A stretch of DNA of 64,000 bases from Oscillospiraceae bacterium (GCA_022009675.1 CP091718.1:1612001-1676000); one strand, 5' to 3'; positions 47,881-57,213 are shown, counted from the first letter of the stretch. Numbers and translations: made by a program. Notes: generated from the letters alone by a model not told the origin.

Positions 47881-48386
47881 ATGCAATTAATATCTTATAT
47901 AAGAAAAATGTAATGTACTGTTCAAAGGCATAGTTTTGTATATAGTTCTGTTTTTCGGTATTAACTTCATGCAATACTAATTGGAATATTTTTCGGTGAA
48001 TGGGATTATAAATTGCCAAATGGATATCAAATTTCTCGTCTTAGTGGTGATATAATAATTTTACACACTAATCGTTATATTCCAGTAGAAGGCAAGCCGG
48101 ATGAATTGACAAATGTTATGATAAATAGTCGTATTTTTATCTTTTTAGTTATGATGAAAGATATATTGGTATTCAATGGATTGACCCATTAGAGATAGGT
48201 GAGGAAGACATTAATACTATTGAAACTCAAAATGTTTTATATTATCTTGTTGACAGTGAACTTGATATCAAATATGGAGCATTTGAAACAGAAGAAGAAT
48301 TTAATGAGTTTTGTCGAAGTAAATCAATTGAAAATATTTTCGATTGGATAAAAACGAGTCCTGCCCCAAAAGGCGCGACGTATTAA
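47881..48386 (+). CDS. Immunity-type protein with N-terminal TM (frameshifted)
   Basis: ATG 47881 has AAAGGAG upstream (MQLISYIRK). Shifts give a TM segment LFKGIVLYIVLFFGINFM and then FFGEWDYKLPNGYQISRLSG-DIIILHTNRYIPVEGK, DERYIGIQWIDPLEIGEEDI, NVLYYLVDSELDIKYGAFET-EEEFNEFCRS and the end KTSPAPKGATY. The pattern G-x-x-x-L-P-N-G-Y ... Y-Y-L-V-D ... Y-G-x-F is a recurrent partner of Firmicute polymorphic toxins. Likely an immunity protein anchored in the membrane. Confidence 0.5.
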
Positions 48387-48425
48387 AGGCAAGTAGTAAA
48401 ATTATGATTCGTAAATGATATAGAG

Positions 48426-48659
48426 ATGTCATATTCATATACATATGGTGTCAACGGAAACATTACTTCAATCACATGGAAGGAATCACATGGAAGGGAA
48501 ATAGATGAATATCGTAGCGAAGTACATAGCTATGAAGATAAATCAAATGTCATCGCCCAAGATTTACCGTCATATTTGTTTACACCTTCGAATCATTTAG
48601 TCGTTTATTATCCAAATGGACTGGAGGGGTCGGTTTATGAATGGGATAAAGGTCAATAG
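48426..48659 (+). CDS. Short YD-like ORF
   Basis: MSYSYTYGVNGNITSITWKE-SHGREIDEYRSEVHSYEDKS and HLVVYYPNGLEGSVYEWDKG, 77 residues. The start looks like a YD repeat (Y-T-Y-G-x-N-G-N-I-T); the rest is unrecognised. It overlaps the start of the next gene. Confidence 0.4.
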   Translation: MSYSYTYGVNGNITSITWKESHGREIDEYRSEVHSYEDKSNVIAQDLPSYLFTPSNHLVVYYPNGLEGSVYEWDKGQ

Positions 48660-49067
48660 AAAAATCAAACGAGTGCTCATCTTTTTCGGTTGCATCATGA
48701 TGATCTCGCTGTTAGCCATCTGTGCGGTATATGCCTTTTGGTACAGGGAGCAGGTAAAAAAATCACAGAATTTGATGTCTCTCTCATTCAATATGAATTG
48801 GACTATTTTCCATATGACGGTGGAATGTATCGACCAATAGAAGATGGGAAAGAGGCAAGACAGGTTGTTGCAATGGTATTAAAAAATAAATTTGACGATT
48901 TCAAAAGCTTTGGATACAGATCGGAAATTTATTATGATACCACCCACGATATATGGTGGGTCAGATATTATCAACATCACTATAAAGTGGGAGAGCATAC
49001 TGGCGGTGTATACGATGTGGCTATGAAAAGCGATGGGACATTGATCGCATATTGGGGAGAAAAGTAA
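48637..49067 (+). CDS. NTF2-like immunity candidate with TM anchor (one frameshift)
   Basis: ATG 48637 with GGAGGGG upstream: MNGIKVNRKIKRVLIFFGCI-MMISLLAICAVYAFWYRE, an N-terminal TM helix. An A7 run at about 48756 shifts the frame to ITEFDVSLIQYELDYFPYDG, ARQVVAMVLKNKFDDFKSFG, SEIYYDTTHDIWWVRYYQHH and DVAMKSDGTLIAYWGEK. The last part (alternating beta strands ending in D-G-x-x-x-x-W-G) fits an NTF2-like immunity fold; this is inference. Confidence 0.55.
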
Positions 49068-49078
49068 TATAGCAGCCT

Positions 49079-49270
49079 CATGTAACACAGCGAAGCGGAC
49101 TACTATGATGCTGTGGGCTAACCGTCCTGGCTCGAATGGGGAAACGAGGCGAGTTATTACGATAGACCTTGGGAGGTTACGGCTGATTATTATGGGAGCG
49201 TTCAATCACGATCGCATTCACAAGTAGCAATTAATGAAGGTTTTTATTATCTGTGGTTGAGTAAGAAGGT
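49079..49270 (+). pseudogene. 31-bp rhs core patch fused to a toxin end
   Basis: The stretch 49081-49111 is identical to part of the tip 1 region near 33838 (S-E-A-D-Y-Y-D-A-V-G). It is followed by WLEWGNEASYYDRPWEVTAD-YYGSVQSRSHSQ and VGPFAHRTIR, the end of an rhs-type variable domain. A minimal recombination scar. Confidence 0.55.
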
Positions 49271-49325
49271 CGGTCCATTTGCCCATCGGACAATTCGGTA
49301 AAAATATTTATTTGGAGGAACAGCG

Positions 49326-49761
49326 GTGAAGAAATTTATTTCTTTATGCGTTTTCATCCCGTTGCTTTGTGCGGGGGCGTGTTTATTGTAATACTGCGGA
49401 TCCAAAATTGGTAGCGTACTATAGGGATGAGTCGAATTATATTCAAGTTGTTGGCGAAGTAACCGAGATATATGATGACCCCAAGTACGGCATTACATTT
49501 GCTCTTTCTAACATGAATACAAAGCTTGACGATATATGCTTTAGAATCAGAGGGAAAAATGCAGACATTGTCCGAAAAAATGATTATGAGAACAAGATTG
49601 CTGTTGGAGATATGATAACCATTATGACGTGCCCCAGGTACTTTTACGATGGCTATGAATATCCTGTAGTGGCGCTGTCTGTAGATGATGTGGATTTGCT
49701 GCTGTTTGATGATGGTTTCCCTAATTGGAATGAGTTTTATGTCAAAAACAGAAAAAGGTAA
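49326..49761 (+). CDS. Lipoprotein, candidate immunity protein (frameshifted)
   Basis: GTG start at 49326 with GGAGG upstream: MKKFISLCVFIPLLCAGAC, lipobox A-G-A-C. A shift then gives YCNTADPKLVAYYRDESNYI-QVVGEVTEIYDDPKYG, DDICFRIRGKNADIVRKNDY and YFYDGYEYPVVALSVDDVDL, ending WNEFYVKNRKR. About 144 residues, predicted OB-like beta protein on the outer face. Immunity role by position between two rhs fragments. Confidence 0.5.
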
Positions 49762-49854
49762 CTATTGGTGTTTATGCAGACTTTAGAATGAACGGTGTTA
49801 AGGTCTCAATGTTCCAATAGTTGTAGATTGTTCGCAAACAACTACACCTATCAT

Positions 49855-50954
49855 TCTACACCTTCACATGGAAGAGGGGCAGACAACTGGCAACGGCAGC
49901 GAAAGGAACGTATGTGCTGTCGTATGACTACAATGACGAAGGCATCCGTACCAAGAAGGTGGTCAACGGGGTTGAACACACGTATCACCTGTCCGGTTCG
50001 CAGATCGTGGCAGAGGAATGGGGCAGCGACCTGTGCGTGTACCTGTACGATGCAGACGGCTCGCCGATCGGGATGCAGTACCGCACGACAAGCATGGCGA
50101 AGGGCGATTTCTACACTTTCTGGTTTGAAAAGAACCTGCAGGGGGACATCGTTGCCGTCTATAATGAAAGCGGAACCAAGGTATATACCTATCAGTATGA
50201 TGCATGGGGCAACTGCACGGCTACGCCAGTCAGCAGTATCGGAGCCAATATTTATGCACAGTATAATCCCTTCCGTTACCGCGGGTACTATTACGATTCC
50301 GAACTCGGGATGTACTACTTGCAGAGTCGGTATTATGACCCGGCAGTGGGGCGGTTTATTAATGCGGACGGGCAACTGAACCCTGGGGTACTGGGGAGTA
50401 ATATGTATGCGTACTGTAACAATAATCCTATTATGGGAACAGATGAAACCGGTAGAGGATGGCTCGGGGCTCTCGTAGGCGGACTCTGTGGTGCGATCGT
50501 TGGTGGAGCATTTGGCGCATTGTCCGCAATCACTTCAGGTGGTGATATTGGTGCTGGCATTGCCATTGGTGCAATAAATGGTGGGATATGTGGTGCTATT
50601 GGCGGGAGTATTGCTGAAGACGTTGCCACTGGTGGTATATCTTCTGTTGGAACGGCAACGATGCTTTTAGCAATAGATGCATGCTTTATCGCTGGAGTTG
50701 CATCTGATATTGCATCACAGTGCATCAATTCTCAACCGCAAAGTATAAGTGAAATAGATGGATATTCAGCATTACGTGCAGGAGTACAAAATGTAGTCAT
50801 CACGACCCTGTCCATTACACCTGCTACTTTGGGTTCTGTGGGGATTGCCGGAGACATTGTGCTGGGCACAGTATTTACAACCTGCTATCATCTACAGGGC
50901 AATGGATTTATAACACTGTTGAAGACAGTATACGCCAACGAGAAAAAGGAGTAA
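49855..50954 (+). CDS. Orphan rhs tip 10 with Gly-rich hydrophobic domain
   Basis: A second core type: YVLSYDYNDEGIRTKKVVNG-VEHTYHLSGSQIVAEEW, MQYRTTSMAKGDFYTFWFEK, YDAWGNCTATPVSSIGANIY-AQYNPFRYRGYYYDSELGMY and GRFINADGQLNPGVLG. After T-D-E-T-G-R-G comes a long region rich in Gly, Ala and Ile (GALVGGLCGAIVGGAFGALS, AGIAIGAINGGICGAIGGSI) and an end ITPATLGSVGIAGDIVLGTV. Such glycine-zipper regions may insert in membranes. The following membrane protein is the likely immunity partner. No start codon at its head. Confidence 0.7.
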
Positions 50955-50981
50955 GAAATCCGACAAAGGAGGTCATTCCCA

Positions 50982-51614
50982 TTGGCTAATATGTACCGAA
51001 AATTTTCTGTCATGCAGAAAAGTTCATTTTATGCCGGAATCGTTAGCTGTTTATGTGCTGTGACATTGTTTATCATTCCGATTTTCTTGGACCTTGACAA
51101 TCGATTCATTCTCTTGCTATTGGCATATGCCCTGCCTTTTTCCGCCTTTTTGGCTGTCGGCGGTATCGTCCTTATGATCAAGTGCCGTTTGTTCCTGTAT
51201 CAAATTTATATTGAAAGTCAAGGCATTTCAATCGTTACGAAAGCTGGAAAAGTCAAAAAATCATTTGATTGGACAAGTATAAGGAAACTGGCGCTGTGTG
51301 AAGATCATGGAAGACGTTATGTATGTATTTCTACCGATCCTGACTTATCGCCCGAATATACACACATGTATGGCATCATCATGGCACCGTTTCATTGTAA
51401 AAATTGCATTTCATTCCCTGTGGATCCCGTATTGATAGAAACTTTGGAAAATCATTCGTCCCGCTCCGGCGTTGTTTTAGAACATACCGGTTCCATCAAA
51501 AACGGTCCCATACAATCAACCCGGAAAATCAGTGGTCCCATCGTTCTCATTGCCTTCATTGCGCTAATCATGTGCCTCATATTGCTTGTTTGGTCTATTC
51601 TGTTCTTATCGTAA
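50982..51614 (+). CDS. Membrane protein with PH-like domain, candidate immunity for tip 10
   Basis: Intact, about 210 residues, with a strong AAAGGAGGT site; a TTG at 50982 or ATG at 50991 are possible starts (MYRKFSVMQKSSFYAG). TM helices: IVSCLCAVTLFIIPIFLDLD, LLLAYALPFSAFLAVGGIVL and C-terminal VLIAFIALIMCLILLVWSIL. The soluble middle (SQGISIVTKAGKVKKSFDWT) resembles a bacterial PH-like domain. A membrane-sited immunity protein would match a membrane-active toxin. Confidence 0.6.
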   Translation: MANMYRKFSVMQKSSFYAGIVSCLCAVTLFIIPIFLDLDNRFILLLLAYALPFSAFLAVGGIVLMIKCRLFLYQIYIESQGISIVTKAGKVKKSFDWTSIRKLALCEDHGRRYVCISTDPDLSPEYTHMYGIIMAPFHCKNCISFPVDPVLIETLENHSSRSGVVLEHTGSIKNGPIQSTRKISGPIVLIAFIALIMCLILLVWSILFLS

Positions 51615-51945
51615 AACGAAATATTACCAGGGCAATTTATACGGTTGTTCGCGTGGAAGGAGGAGGCAGAAATTGCCGGAAAAGTACCGTCGGATAATAC
51701 GTGCCATTCATTGCACCGAATCACGGTTTGCAAATTGCCGGGAACAAATACGGGTTACAATCGTTTTCCAATCACCTGTACTTGGTCGCTCATGGTTTGA
51801 TTTCGCATGTGTCATATGAGCAGTTGAATGGCTATTCAAACAATTACATAACTTCATTTTCGGTGCGAATGGTCAATTGCCCAGGACGATAACTTCCATC
51901 TGAAGGATTTCTTGTCGTTGTAAATGATAGAATAAAGCCTAACAG
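51615..51945 (+). other. Intercassette stretch
   Basis: Holds a 63-codon frame from 51701 (QSFSNHLYLVAHGLISHVSY-EQLNGYSNN) that may be a broken immunity gene or chance; no ribosome site in place. GGAAGGAGG at 51657 has no ATG after it. Confidence 0.3.
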
Positions 51946-53407
51946 GCACGCCAAATCATACCGTTATGTATACGACGACCTGGGACAACTGCTCCGCGAG
52001 GACAACAGTGTCAAAAACCGCACGTATGTATATTCCTACGATCATGCCGGAAACATTCTGTCCAAGAAAGCCTATACCCTGACAGCGGAGGGAGAAACAC
52101 CGTCAACGCTGTATAGCACAAACACATACGGCTACAATGATGCGGACTGGGGAGATCTTCTGACATCGTTCAACGGGCATACAATTACCTATGACGCCAT
52201 TGGAAATCCGTTGAATTATTACAACGGTTCCAGTTTTAGCTTCACCTGGAAGAATGGCAGACAACTGGCAACGGCAGCGAAAGGAACGTATGTGCTGTCG
52301 TATGACTACAATGACGAAGGCATCCGTACCAAGAAGGTGGTCAACGGGGTTGAACACACGTATTACCTGTCCGGTTCGCAGATCGTGGCGGAGAAATGGG
52401 GCGGCAACCTGTGCGTGTACCTGTACGATGCAGACGGCTCGCCGATCGGGATGCAGTACCGCACGACAAGCATGGCGGAGGGCGATTTCTACACTTTCTG
52501 GTTTGAAAAGAACCTGCAGGGAGATATTGTTGCCGTCTATAATGAAAGCGGAACCAAGGTATACACCTATCAGTATGATGCATGGGGCAACTGCACGGCT
52601 ACGCCAGTCAGCAGTATCGGAGCCAATATTTATGCACAGTATAATCCCTTCCGTTACCGTGGGTACTATTACGATTCCGAACTCGGGATGTACTACTTGC
52701 AGAGTCGGTATTATGACCCGGCTATTGGCAGATTTATTAATTCTGATGGACAGTTGAACGGTGGGCTGTTAGGCTATAATCAATTTGCGTATTGTGCAAA
52801 TAATCCCGTGATGAATGTTGATCCGGACGGAGAGTTTTTTGTTTCAATGACTCTTATATGTGTAGCAGCATTTGCTACAATCGGAGCTATAGCAGGTGGT
52901 GTAGCAGGTTATAAATATGCTGAAGAAAAAGGTGTAGATAAAAGTGACACTTGGAAATATGTTGCAGGTGGTTCTATTGGAGGCGGAATTATCGGCGGGA
53001 TTGCTGGATATTTTATAGCACCTGCCATTACCGCTATAACAGGTGTAGCTGGAATATCTGTTACAGCAGAAGGTGTTACTATTGTTGGAACTGGCAGTGT
53101 GTTAGCAGAACAAGCAGTTGAAGGAGTGTATTATCAAGTGACATCTTCTCAAGCTGCTCAGCAAATTGCACAAACGGAACAATTAATACCCTCTCAAGTA
53201 GAAAAAAGTGTTTGTGTATTAAACTTTCAACCAACATTAGATCAAGCAAGACAGTTGGGCGCATATTCATGTGATACGGTTATTCGCTTTCGAACAAATT
53301 GTTCAACTTTTATTCCAGATACGACTGTTGGATTCGAAGGTGCATTCAGAAATATGATCGATGGTGCAGTAAAGATATTTGATATTGTCGAGGTTGGATT
53401 CAAATGA
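51946..53407 (+). CDS. Orphan rhs tip 11 with C-terminal toxin domain
   Basis: The longest copy of the second core type, open from about 51950: RYVYDDLGQLLREDNSVKN, YVYSYDHAGNILSKKAYTLT, ITYDAIGNPLNYYNGSSFSF, then the core shared with tip 10. After D-P-D-G-E-F-F the domain has a hydrophobic Gly-rich section (GGVAGYKYAEEKGVDKSD, GGGIIGGIAGYFIAPAITAI) and a tip QVEKSVCVLNFQPTLDQARQ-LGAYSCDTVIRFRTNCSTFI and AFRNMIDGAVKIFDIVEVGF. The tip is a compact domain of unknown type. It overlaps a short ORF by ATGA. Confidence 0.7.
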
Positions 53408-53502
53408 TAAATATAATTGAATTGCGAAATTATCGAGATTGGACAATATGTGAGTCCATAGATAAACGATGTAAAGAGGGGTTCCCTGATTATTTCGTAT
53501 AA
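53404..53502 (+). pseudogene. Truncated immunity gene of tip 11
   Basis: MINIIELRNYRDWTICESID-KRCKEGFPDYFV and stop. The ATG overlaps the toxin stop, as in the other pairs. Sequence after 53502 (GCGSWALSSCIGGRGQYNDV in another frame) is unrelated, so the immunity gene is cut short or frameshifted. Confidence 0.45.
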
Positions 53503-53628
53503 ATTCGCTCATGGGTGTTCATATGGCTTAATAAGTGATTTTTGGGTGTGGAAGCTGGGCATTAAGTTCATGTATAGGAGGTCGTGGGCAATATAATGAC
53601 GTTGGTTCCATTATAATAGATCACACCA

Positions 53629-54045
53629 ATGTTAATGCGGATTTTCTCAGGGCTCATTCGGCTTTCTATAGCAGAACAAGATTTCCCAGAATTAGAATTG
53701 CATAGTAATATAAATACGCCTCGCGATTATATATCGTCAGCAATTGATTTAGGAGGTTTTAATTACACACTTGATGATATAAAGATGACTTTTCATCTGA
53801 CTGATAATCGATTTGACCGGCCATTAAATGAGGCAAGCGGTGAAATTTGGAGTATTTCCGTAGCAATACATTATGCACTTGGAAAAGATATTTTTTGTTT
53901 TCCGTGGCTAAATGCATTAGATTTTTCACGTTATCAAGCTATGGTGGAATTGGGGATAATTGATTTTTTAAAAAGAAAAAGACAAGATTATTCTGATTCC
54001 GACAAGTCAAAAAACACTTGCAAAAAAAGTATTGTGATTCGATAA
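53629..54045 (+). CDS. Unknown soluble protein, immunity candidate
   Basis: About 138 residues: MLMRIFSGLIRLSIAEQDFP-ELELHSNINTPRDYISSAID, LDDIKMTFHLTDNRFDRPLN-EASGEIWSISVAIHYALGKD. A run of A6 near 53974 may shift the last 20 residues. No ribosome site stands out before the ATG. It is acidic, AT-rich and sits between two rhs tips, like the other immunity candidates. Not recognised. Confidence 0.45.
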   Translation: MLMRIFSGLIRLSIAEQDFPELELHSNINTPRDYISSAIDLGGFNYTLDDIKMTFHLTDNRFDRPLNEASGEIWSISVAIHYALGKDIFCFPWLNALDFSRYQAMVELGIIDFLKRKRQDYSDSDKSKNTCKKSIVIR

Positions 54046-54125
54046 TTCAAGTTGGATGTATATAAAGGGAACCTCTAAAAATTCTGATGCTGACGAATCC
54101 GCGGCATCTTTTCCCGTCATATTTT

Positions 54126-54170
54126 ACAAAATTTCTTCGCGTAGCCCCAACTACGCGCGCGAAATTTTGT
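54126..54170. repeat. Long inverted repeat ahead of tip 12
   Basis: ACAAAATTTCTTCGCGTAG (54126-54144) and CTACGCGCGCGAAATTTTGT (54151-54170) pair with one bulge around a CCCCAA loop. It lies just before the rhs core copy and could be a terminator or a recombination feature. Confidence 0.6.
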
Positions 54171-54175
54171 TTCAT

Positions 54176-54960
54176 CTACCTATGATGCATGGGGCAACTG
54201 CACGGCTACGCCAGTCAGCAGTATCGGAGCCAATATTTATGCACAGTATAATCCCTTCCGTTACCGCGGGTACTATTACGATTCCGAACTCGGGATGTAC
54301 TACTTGCAGAGTCGGTATTATGATCCGGCAGTGGGGCGGTTTATTAATGCGGACGAGAGTGATTATCTCGGTACTGACAACAGTTTAATAGGCTATAATT
54401 TATTTGCTTATTGTGATAATAATCCAGTAATGAATATTGATCCATCTGGTACATTCAGTTGGAAAAAACTATCAGCCATTGTCGCGGTTACCGCCATTAT
54501 AGTTGTAAGTGTGGTAGCAACTGTTGCAACTTTTGGGGCAGCATCGGTGGCTGGCACCATAGCGATAACATCTGCAATCACAATTGCGGCAAAAAGCTAC
54601 CGAGGTAGCAGTTTTTACAAGGCAAAAAAAGCACACAAGATGGAGATGATGCTTCAAATGTAATTGATGATATGGTCAATTCTGTATTCGATAATGGGGC
54701 GAAGATAATTGGAATCACTCCTGCCACAAAAGCCATCGGATTTGGATCTGGCTTTTTATTCTCAATCGGCACCTTTCCAAGATTCATTAGAATTGATGAA
54801 ACTCGATGGTAGCTTAAAAGGCTTACCAGGCAGTGCCGCTGGAGAATTTATTAATAGATTCGGAAATGCAAGAGAATTTTTGTCAATGCCAACATCTAAG
54901 ATGGGTTATTTTATTTCATACGGTTTTTGCCGCAATAGCTGTTGGTAATACGATTTATTC
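54176..54960 (+). CDS. Orphan rhs tip 12 with short variable domain (frameshifted)
   Basis: Core of the second type (YNPFRYRGYYYDSELGMYYL-QSRYYDPAVGRFINADESDY, NLFAYCDNNPVMNIDPSGTF), a TM-like stretch IVAVTAIIVVSVVATVATFG, then a frame change near 54605 to ATEVAVLQGKKSTQDGDDAS-NVIDDMVNSVFDNGAKIIGI, SGFLFSIGTFPRFIRIDE and a final shift. The variable part resembles other rhs ends that finish with a K-x-I-G-I-T-P-x-T-K-A-I-G segment. Toxin activity unknown. Confidence 0.55.
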
Positions 54961-55013
54961 GTGTTTTGCAAGTAATCCGGCAAAAAGAGCGGCAAAAGGG
55001 GGTATTCAGTGAA

Positions 55014-55249
55014 ATGAAACTTAAAACCATATTAAGAAAAATGCTTCTAATTATGTCAATTATCTTGTTCCTTTTTGTTTTTATATTGCTGGACTCATTT
55101 GTGTTATAGATGCTTATTTTTGCCAGTTTTTTACAATTTTCTTTTCATACTTAGATTCAATAGGACTAACAACCACTGTAATATTAGTGATAGAATGGAG
55201 TTCGTTTATTGTGGGCTTCTTGCTTTATTCTTTGTATGAAAGATTATAG
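55014..55249 (+). CDS. Small membrane protein, candidate immunity for tip 12 (one frameshift)
   Basis: MKLKTILRKMLLIMSIILFL-FVF, shift, IAGLICVIDAYFCQFFTIFF-SYLDSIGLTTTVILVIEWSS-FIVGFLLYSLYERL. About 78 residues with three TM helices. Starts directly after the tip 12 end region. Confidence 0.5.
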
Positions 55250-55268
55250 CATTGACAGTTGAAGATAC

Positions 55269-56051
55269 ATGCACTCTTGCTTAGGTGTTGTCGGCGCAGC
55301 TGCTTGGGGTGAACTCGCGGGTCTTCAGATGTATCGGATGCAAAATCCAAATCCCAATCCATCATCCAAGTCTGTTACCAGCAGTCCTTGTGATGGGACC
55401 TGCTTTGTTGCCGGAACCTTAGTGGAAACGGAAAACGGCAGTCTGCCCATTGAACAGATAACAGCTGGCATGTTGGTGTATGCAACAGATCCGGAAACCG
55501 GGGAAACAGAACTCAAAGAAGTTGTAAATAGTTTTGTCCGTGAGAGTAGCGAACTTGTACATATTACTGTAAACGGCGAAGAGATCACCGCGACACCAAC
55601 ACACCCGTTCTGGGTACCACAAAGGGGTTGGACTGACGCAATAGACCTCCGTGCCGGGGATAGGCTTCAACTTCTTAATGGCGAATATGTGATCATCGAA
55701 CAGGTTCAGCATGAACTGCTTGAAAGCCCGGAGACAACATATAATTTCGAGGTCAAAGATTTCCATACCTATTATGTTGGTGAACAAGGTATATTCACTC
55801 ACAATATGTGCAAAAAGGCACAAATAAAGAATCCATCCAAGAGTGAAAGTAGAGTATGGAAAGGTTTTAAGAATTCTAAGAATGGTCTTAAGACTTCTGG
55901 TTCAGGAAAAAATCAAAGATTCTATTCCTGGGACAACCTACACAATGAAATCGAAGTTTTTGACCGCTTAGGAAAACATCTTGGTGTAATGGATCCAACA
56001 ACTGGTGAAATGATAAAAAGTGCAGTTAAAGGAAGGTGGTTAAAATTATAA
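55269..56051 (+). CDS. Hint domain joined to colicin-E3-like RNase tip
   Basis: A 260-residue frame. Residues 45-175 form a Hint (Hedgehog/intein) domain: GTCFVAGTLVETENGSLPIE with the N-terminal Cys, EEITATPTHPFWVPQRG, and FHTYYVGEQGIFTHN with the terminal His-Asn, so it could self-cleave and release the tip. The tip reads ESRVWKGFKNSKNGLKTSGS-GKNQRFYSWDNLHNEIEVFD-RLGKHLGVMDPTTGE, matching the E-W-D ... H-x-x-x-E-V-Y/F-D ... G-x-H-L-G-x-x-D-P-x-T-G pattern of colicin E3 type 16S rRNA nucleases. The N-terminal rhs part is missing. It overlaps its partner gene. Confidence 0.75.
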   Translation: MHSCLGVVGAAAWGELAGLQMYRMQNPNPNPSSKSVTSSPCDGTCFVAGTLVETENGSLPIEQITAGMLVYATDPETGETELKEVVNSFVRESSELVHITVNGEEITATPTHPFWVPQRGWTDAIDLRAGDRLQLLNGEYVIIEQVQHELLESPETTYNFEVKDFHTYYVGEQGIFTHNMCKKAQIKNPSKSESRVWKGFKNSKNGLKTSGSGKNQRFYSWDNLHNEIEVFDRLGKHLGVMDPTTGEMIKSAVKGRWLKL

Positions 56052-56329
56052 CTAAATTCTCGAATATGTGTTGCAACAATATGCTATATTATACTCAACA
56101 CAACATAATAGCATACAATGAAGTATTTGATGAGTTTGGGATACTGTTGAACGAAGATGATACATCTATTATCTTGCTAGAGTATTGTCCTTGGTGCGGT
56201 CAAAAGCTTCCCTCTTCACAAAGGGAGAAATGGTTTGAAGAACTCGAAGCCCTAGGCTTTGTTTCCCCATTGTTCGACGATAATATACCGGTTGAGTATA
56301 AAAGTAAAAAGTGGCGAGAAAAAAGCTAA
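56036..56329 (+). CDS. DUF6980-like zinc-binding protein, immunity candidate for the RNase
   Basis: Read from GTG 56036 (AAGGAAG upstream) or ATG 56066: MCCNNMLYYTQHNIIAYNEV-FDEFGILLNEDD, LLEYCPWCGQKLPSSQREKW-FEELEALGF and PVEYKSKKWREKS. The C-C ... C-P-W-C-G-x-K-L-P-x-S pattern with a closing K-W is that of DUF6980 proteins. It overlaps the toxin by 16 bases, the usual arrangement for a cognate immunity protein. Confidence 0.65.
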   Translation: MVKIITKFSNMCCNNMLYYTQHNIIAYNEVFDEFGILLNEDDTSIILLEYCPWCGQKLPSSQREKWFEELEALGFVSPLFDDNIPVEYKSKKWREKS

Positions 56330-56994
56330 GGAACTGCTGAATAACTCGCCTCCAAATCTCCCGAACATTCAATCATGCATAAAATGATGAATAAAACATC
56401 AAGGATCACAAGCAAAAGTCGAAAAACAGCCACGCAAGCACCGACTGAGCGAGCCTGTGCAAAATTTTCTGTAAATACCGAAGAAATGTGGTATAATGGT
56501 ATAATAGGAAGAGAGCACAGGAAGGAAGAGAAAAATGGGAAGACCAAGGAAATCCCCGTCGATGAGTGACGGGAAAAGAGAGATCATAGCCAGATTGATT
56601 GAGGAATACGACATCAGATCCGCAGAAGATATTCAGAATGCTCTGCGGGATCTGTTGGGCAGAACCATTCAGGGAATGATGGAAGGAGAAATGGAAACGC
56701 AGAAAAAGGAAAAGCAGGAGGAAGATCCGGCTTACACCGATCCTCGGAATGGCTACAAAACCAAGACGCTCCGTTCCAACTATGGACCTGTGGAAGTGAA
56801 TGTCCCTCAAGATCGCAAGAGCGATTACGATCCAAAGATCGTGCCGAAGTACGGTCGGGACATCTCCGATGTATGATGTGTTGTTGCAAGCGGCATTTCA
56901 TCGAGGAGCAGAGTTCCCGCCCGCTTTTCATTGGGGCATACGGGTATTGCAAAGATTCAAATGCCGTGTGCGAAGGCTGTACAAAGAATAACAT
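56330..56994 (+). mobile_element. IS256-family remnant
   Basis: The 5' end with a TATAAT-containing promoter (about 56480-56500) and the transposase N-terminal 113 codons are present; the central catalytic region is deleted and a short 3' piece remains (56877-56994). It forms the right border of the rhs island. Confidence 0.65.
56535..56876 (+). pseudogene. IS256 transposase, N-terminal fragment
   Basis: MGRPRKSPSMSDGKREIIAR-LIEEYDIRSAEDIQNALRDL-LGRTIQGMMEGEMETQ, then GYKTKTLRSNYGPVEVNVPQ-DR and PKIVPKYGRDIS. The R-N-G-x-x-x-K-T, G-x-V-x-V-x-V-P-x-D-R segment is the IS256/Mutator N-terminal signature. The frame stops two codons later; all three acidic catalytic residues are missing. Confidence 0.8.
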
Positions 56995-57018
56995 CCGAAA
57001 ATTATCAAAATCAAACCC

Positions 57019-57047
57019 TTGACATATGGATTGATTTATGATACAAT
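57019..57047 (+). promoter_or_regulatory. Promoter of the GNAT leader region
   Basis: TTGACA (57019-57024), 17 bases, TACAAT (57042-57047). Confidence 0.7.
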
Positions 57048-57085
57048 AACAACGTAAAATTCAGATACAAAAGGGGGTGGGCAAA

Positions 57086-57136
57086 ATGACTGAACTGATA
57101 ATGATAAAATCAATTGCCATTTTGTCCACGGACTGA
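57086..57136 (+). CDS. 16-codon leader peptide
   Basis: MTELIMIKSIAILSTD with GGGGGTGG upstream and a stop at 57136, between the promoter and a terminator-like hairpin. Such an arrangement is typical of translation-attenuated resistance genes. The ORF is short enough to be chance, but its ribosome site is strong. Confidence 0.5.
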   Translation: MTELIMIKSIAILSTD

Positions 57137-57161
57137 CATATACCGTTTTCTTTACAGTCGG

Positions 57162-57196
57162 AATGCTCTTGATTTTATCAGGAGCATTTTATTTTT
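57162..57196 (+). terminator. Attenuator-type terminator
   Basis: AATGCTC (57162-57168) pairs with GAGCATT (57182-57188) and is followed by TTATTTTTG. It lies 17 bases ahead of the GNAT gene ATG, so readthrough is needed for expression. Confidence 0.6.
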
Positions 57197-57213
57197 GAAA
57201 AGAGGTAACGTTC

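Noticed and set aside
53629..53745. DHTNVNADFLRAH-like frame ahead of the unknown protein
   Set aside because: Short, no start, and the overlapping frame from 53629 is longer and better supported.
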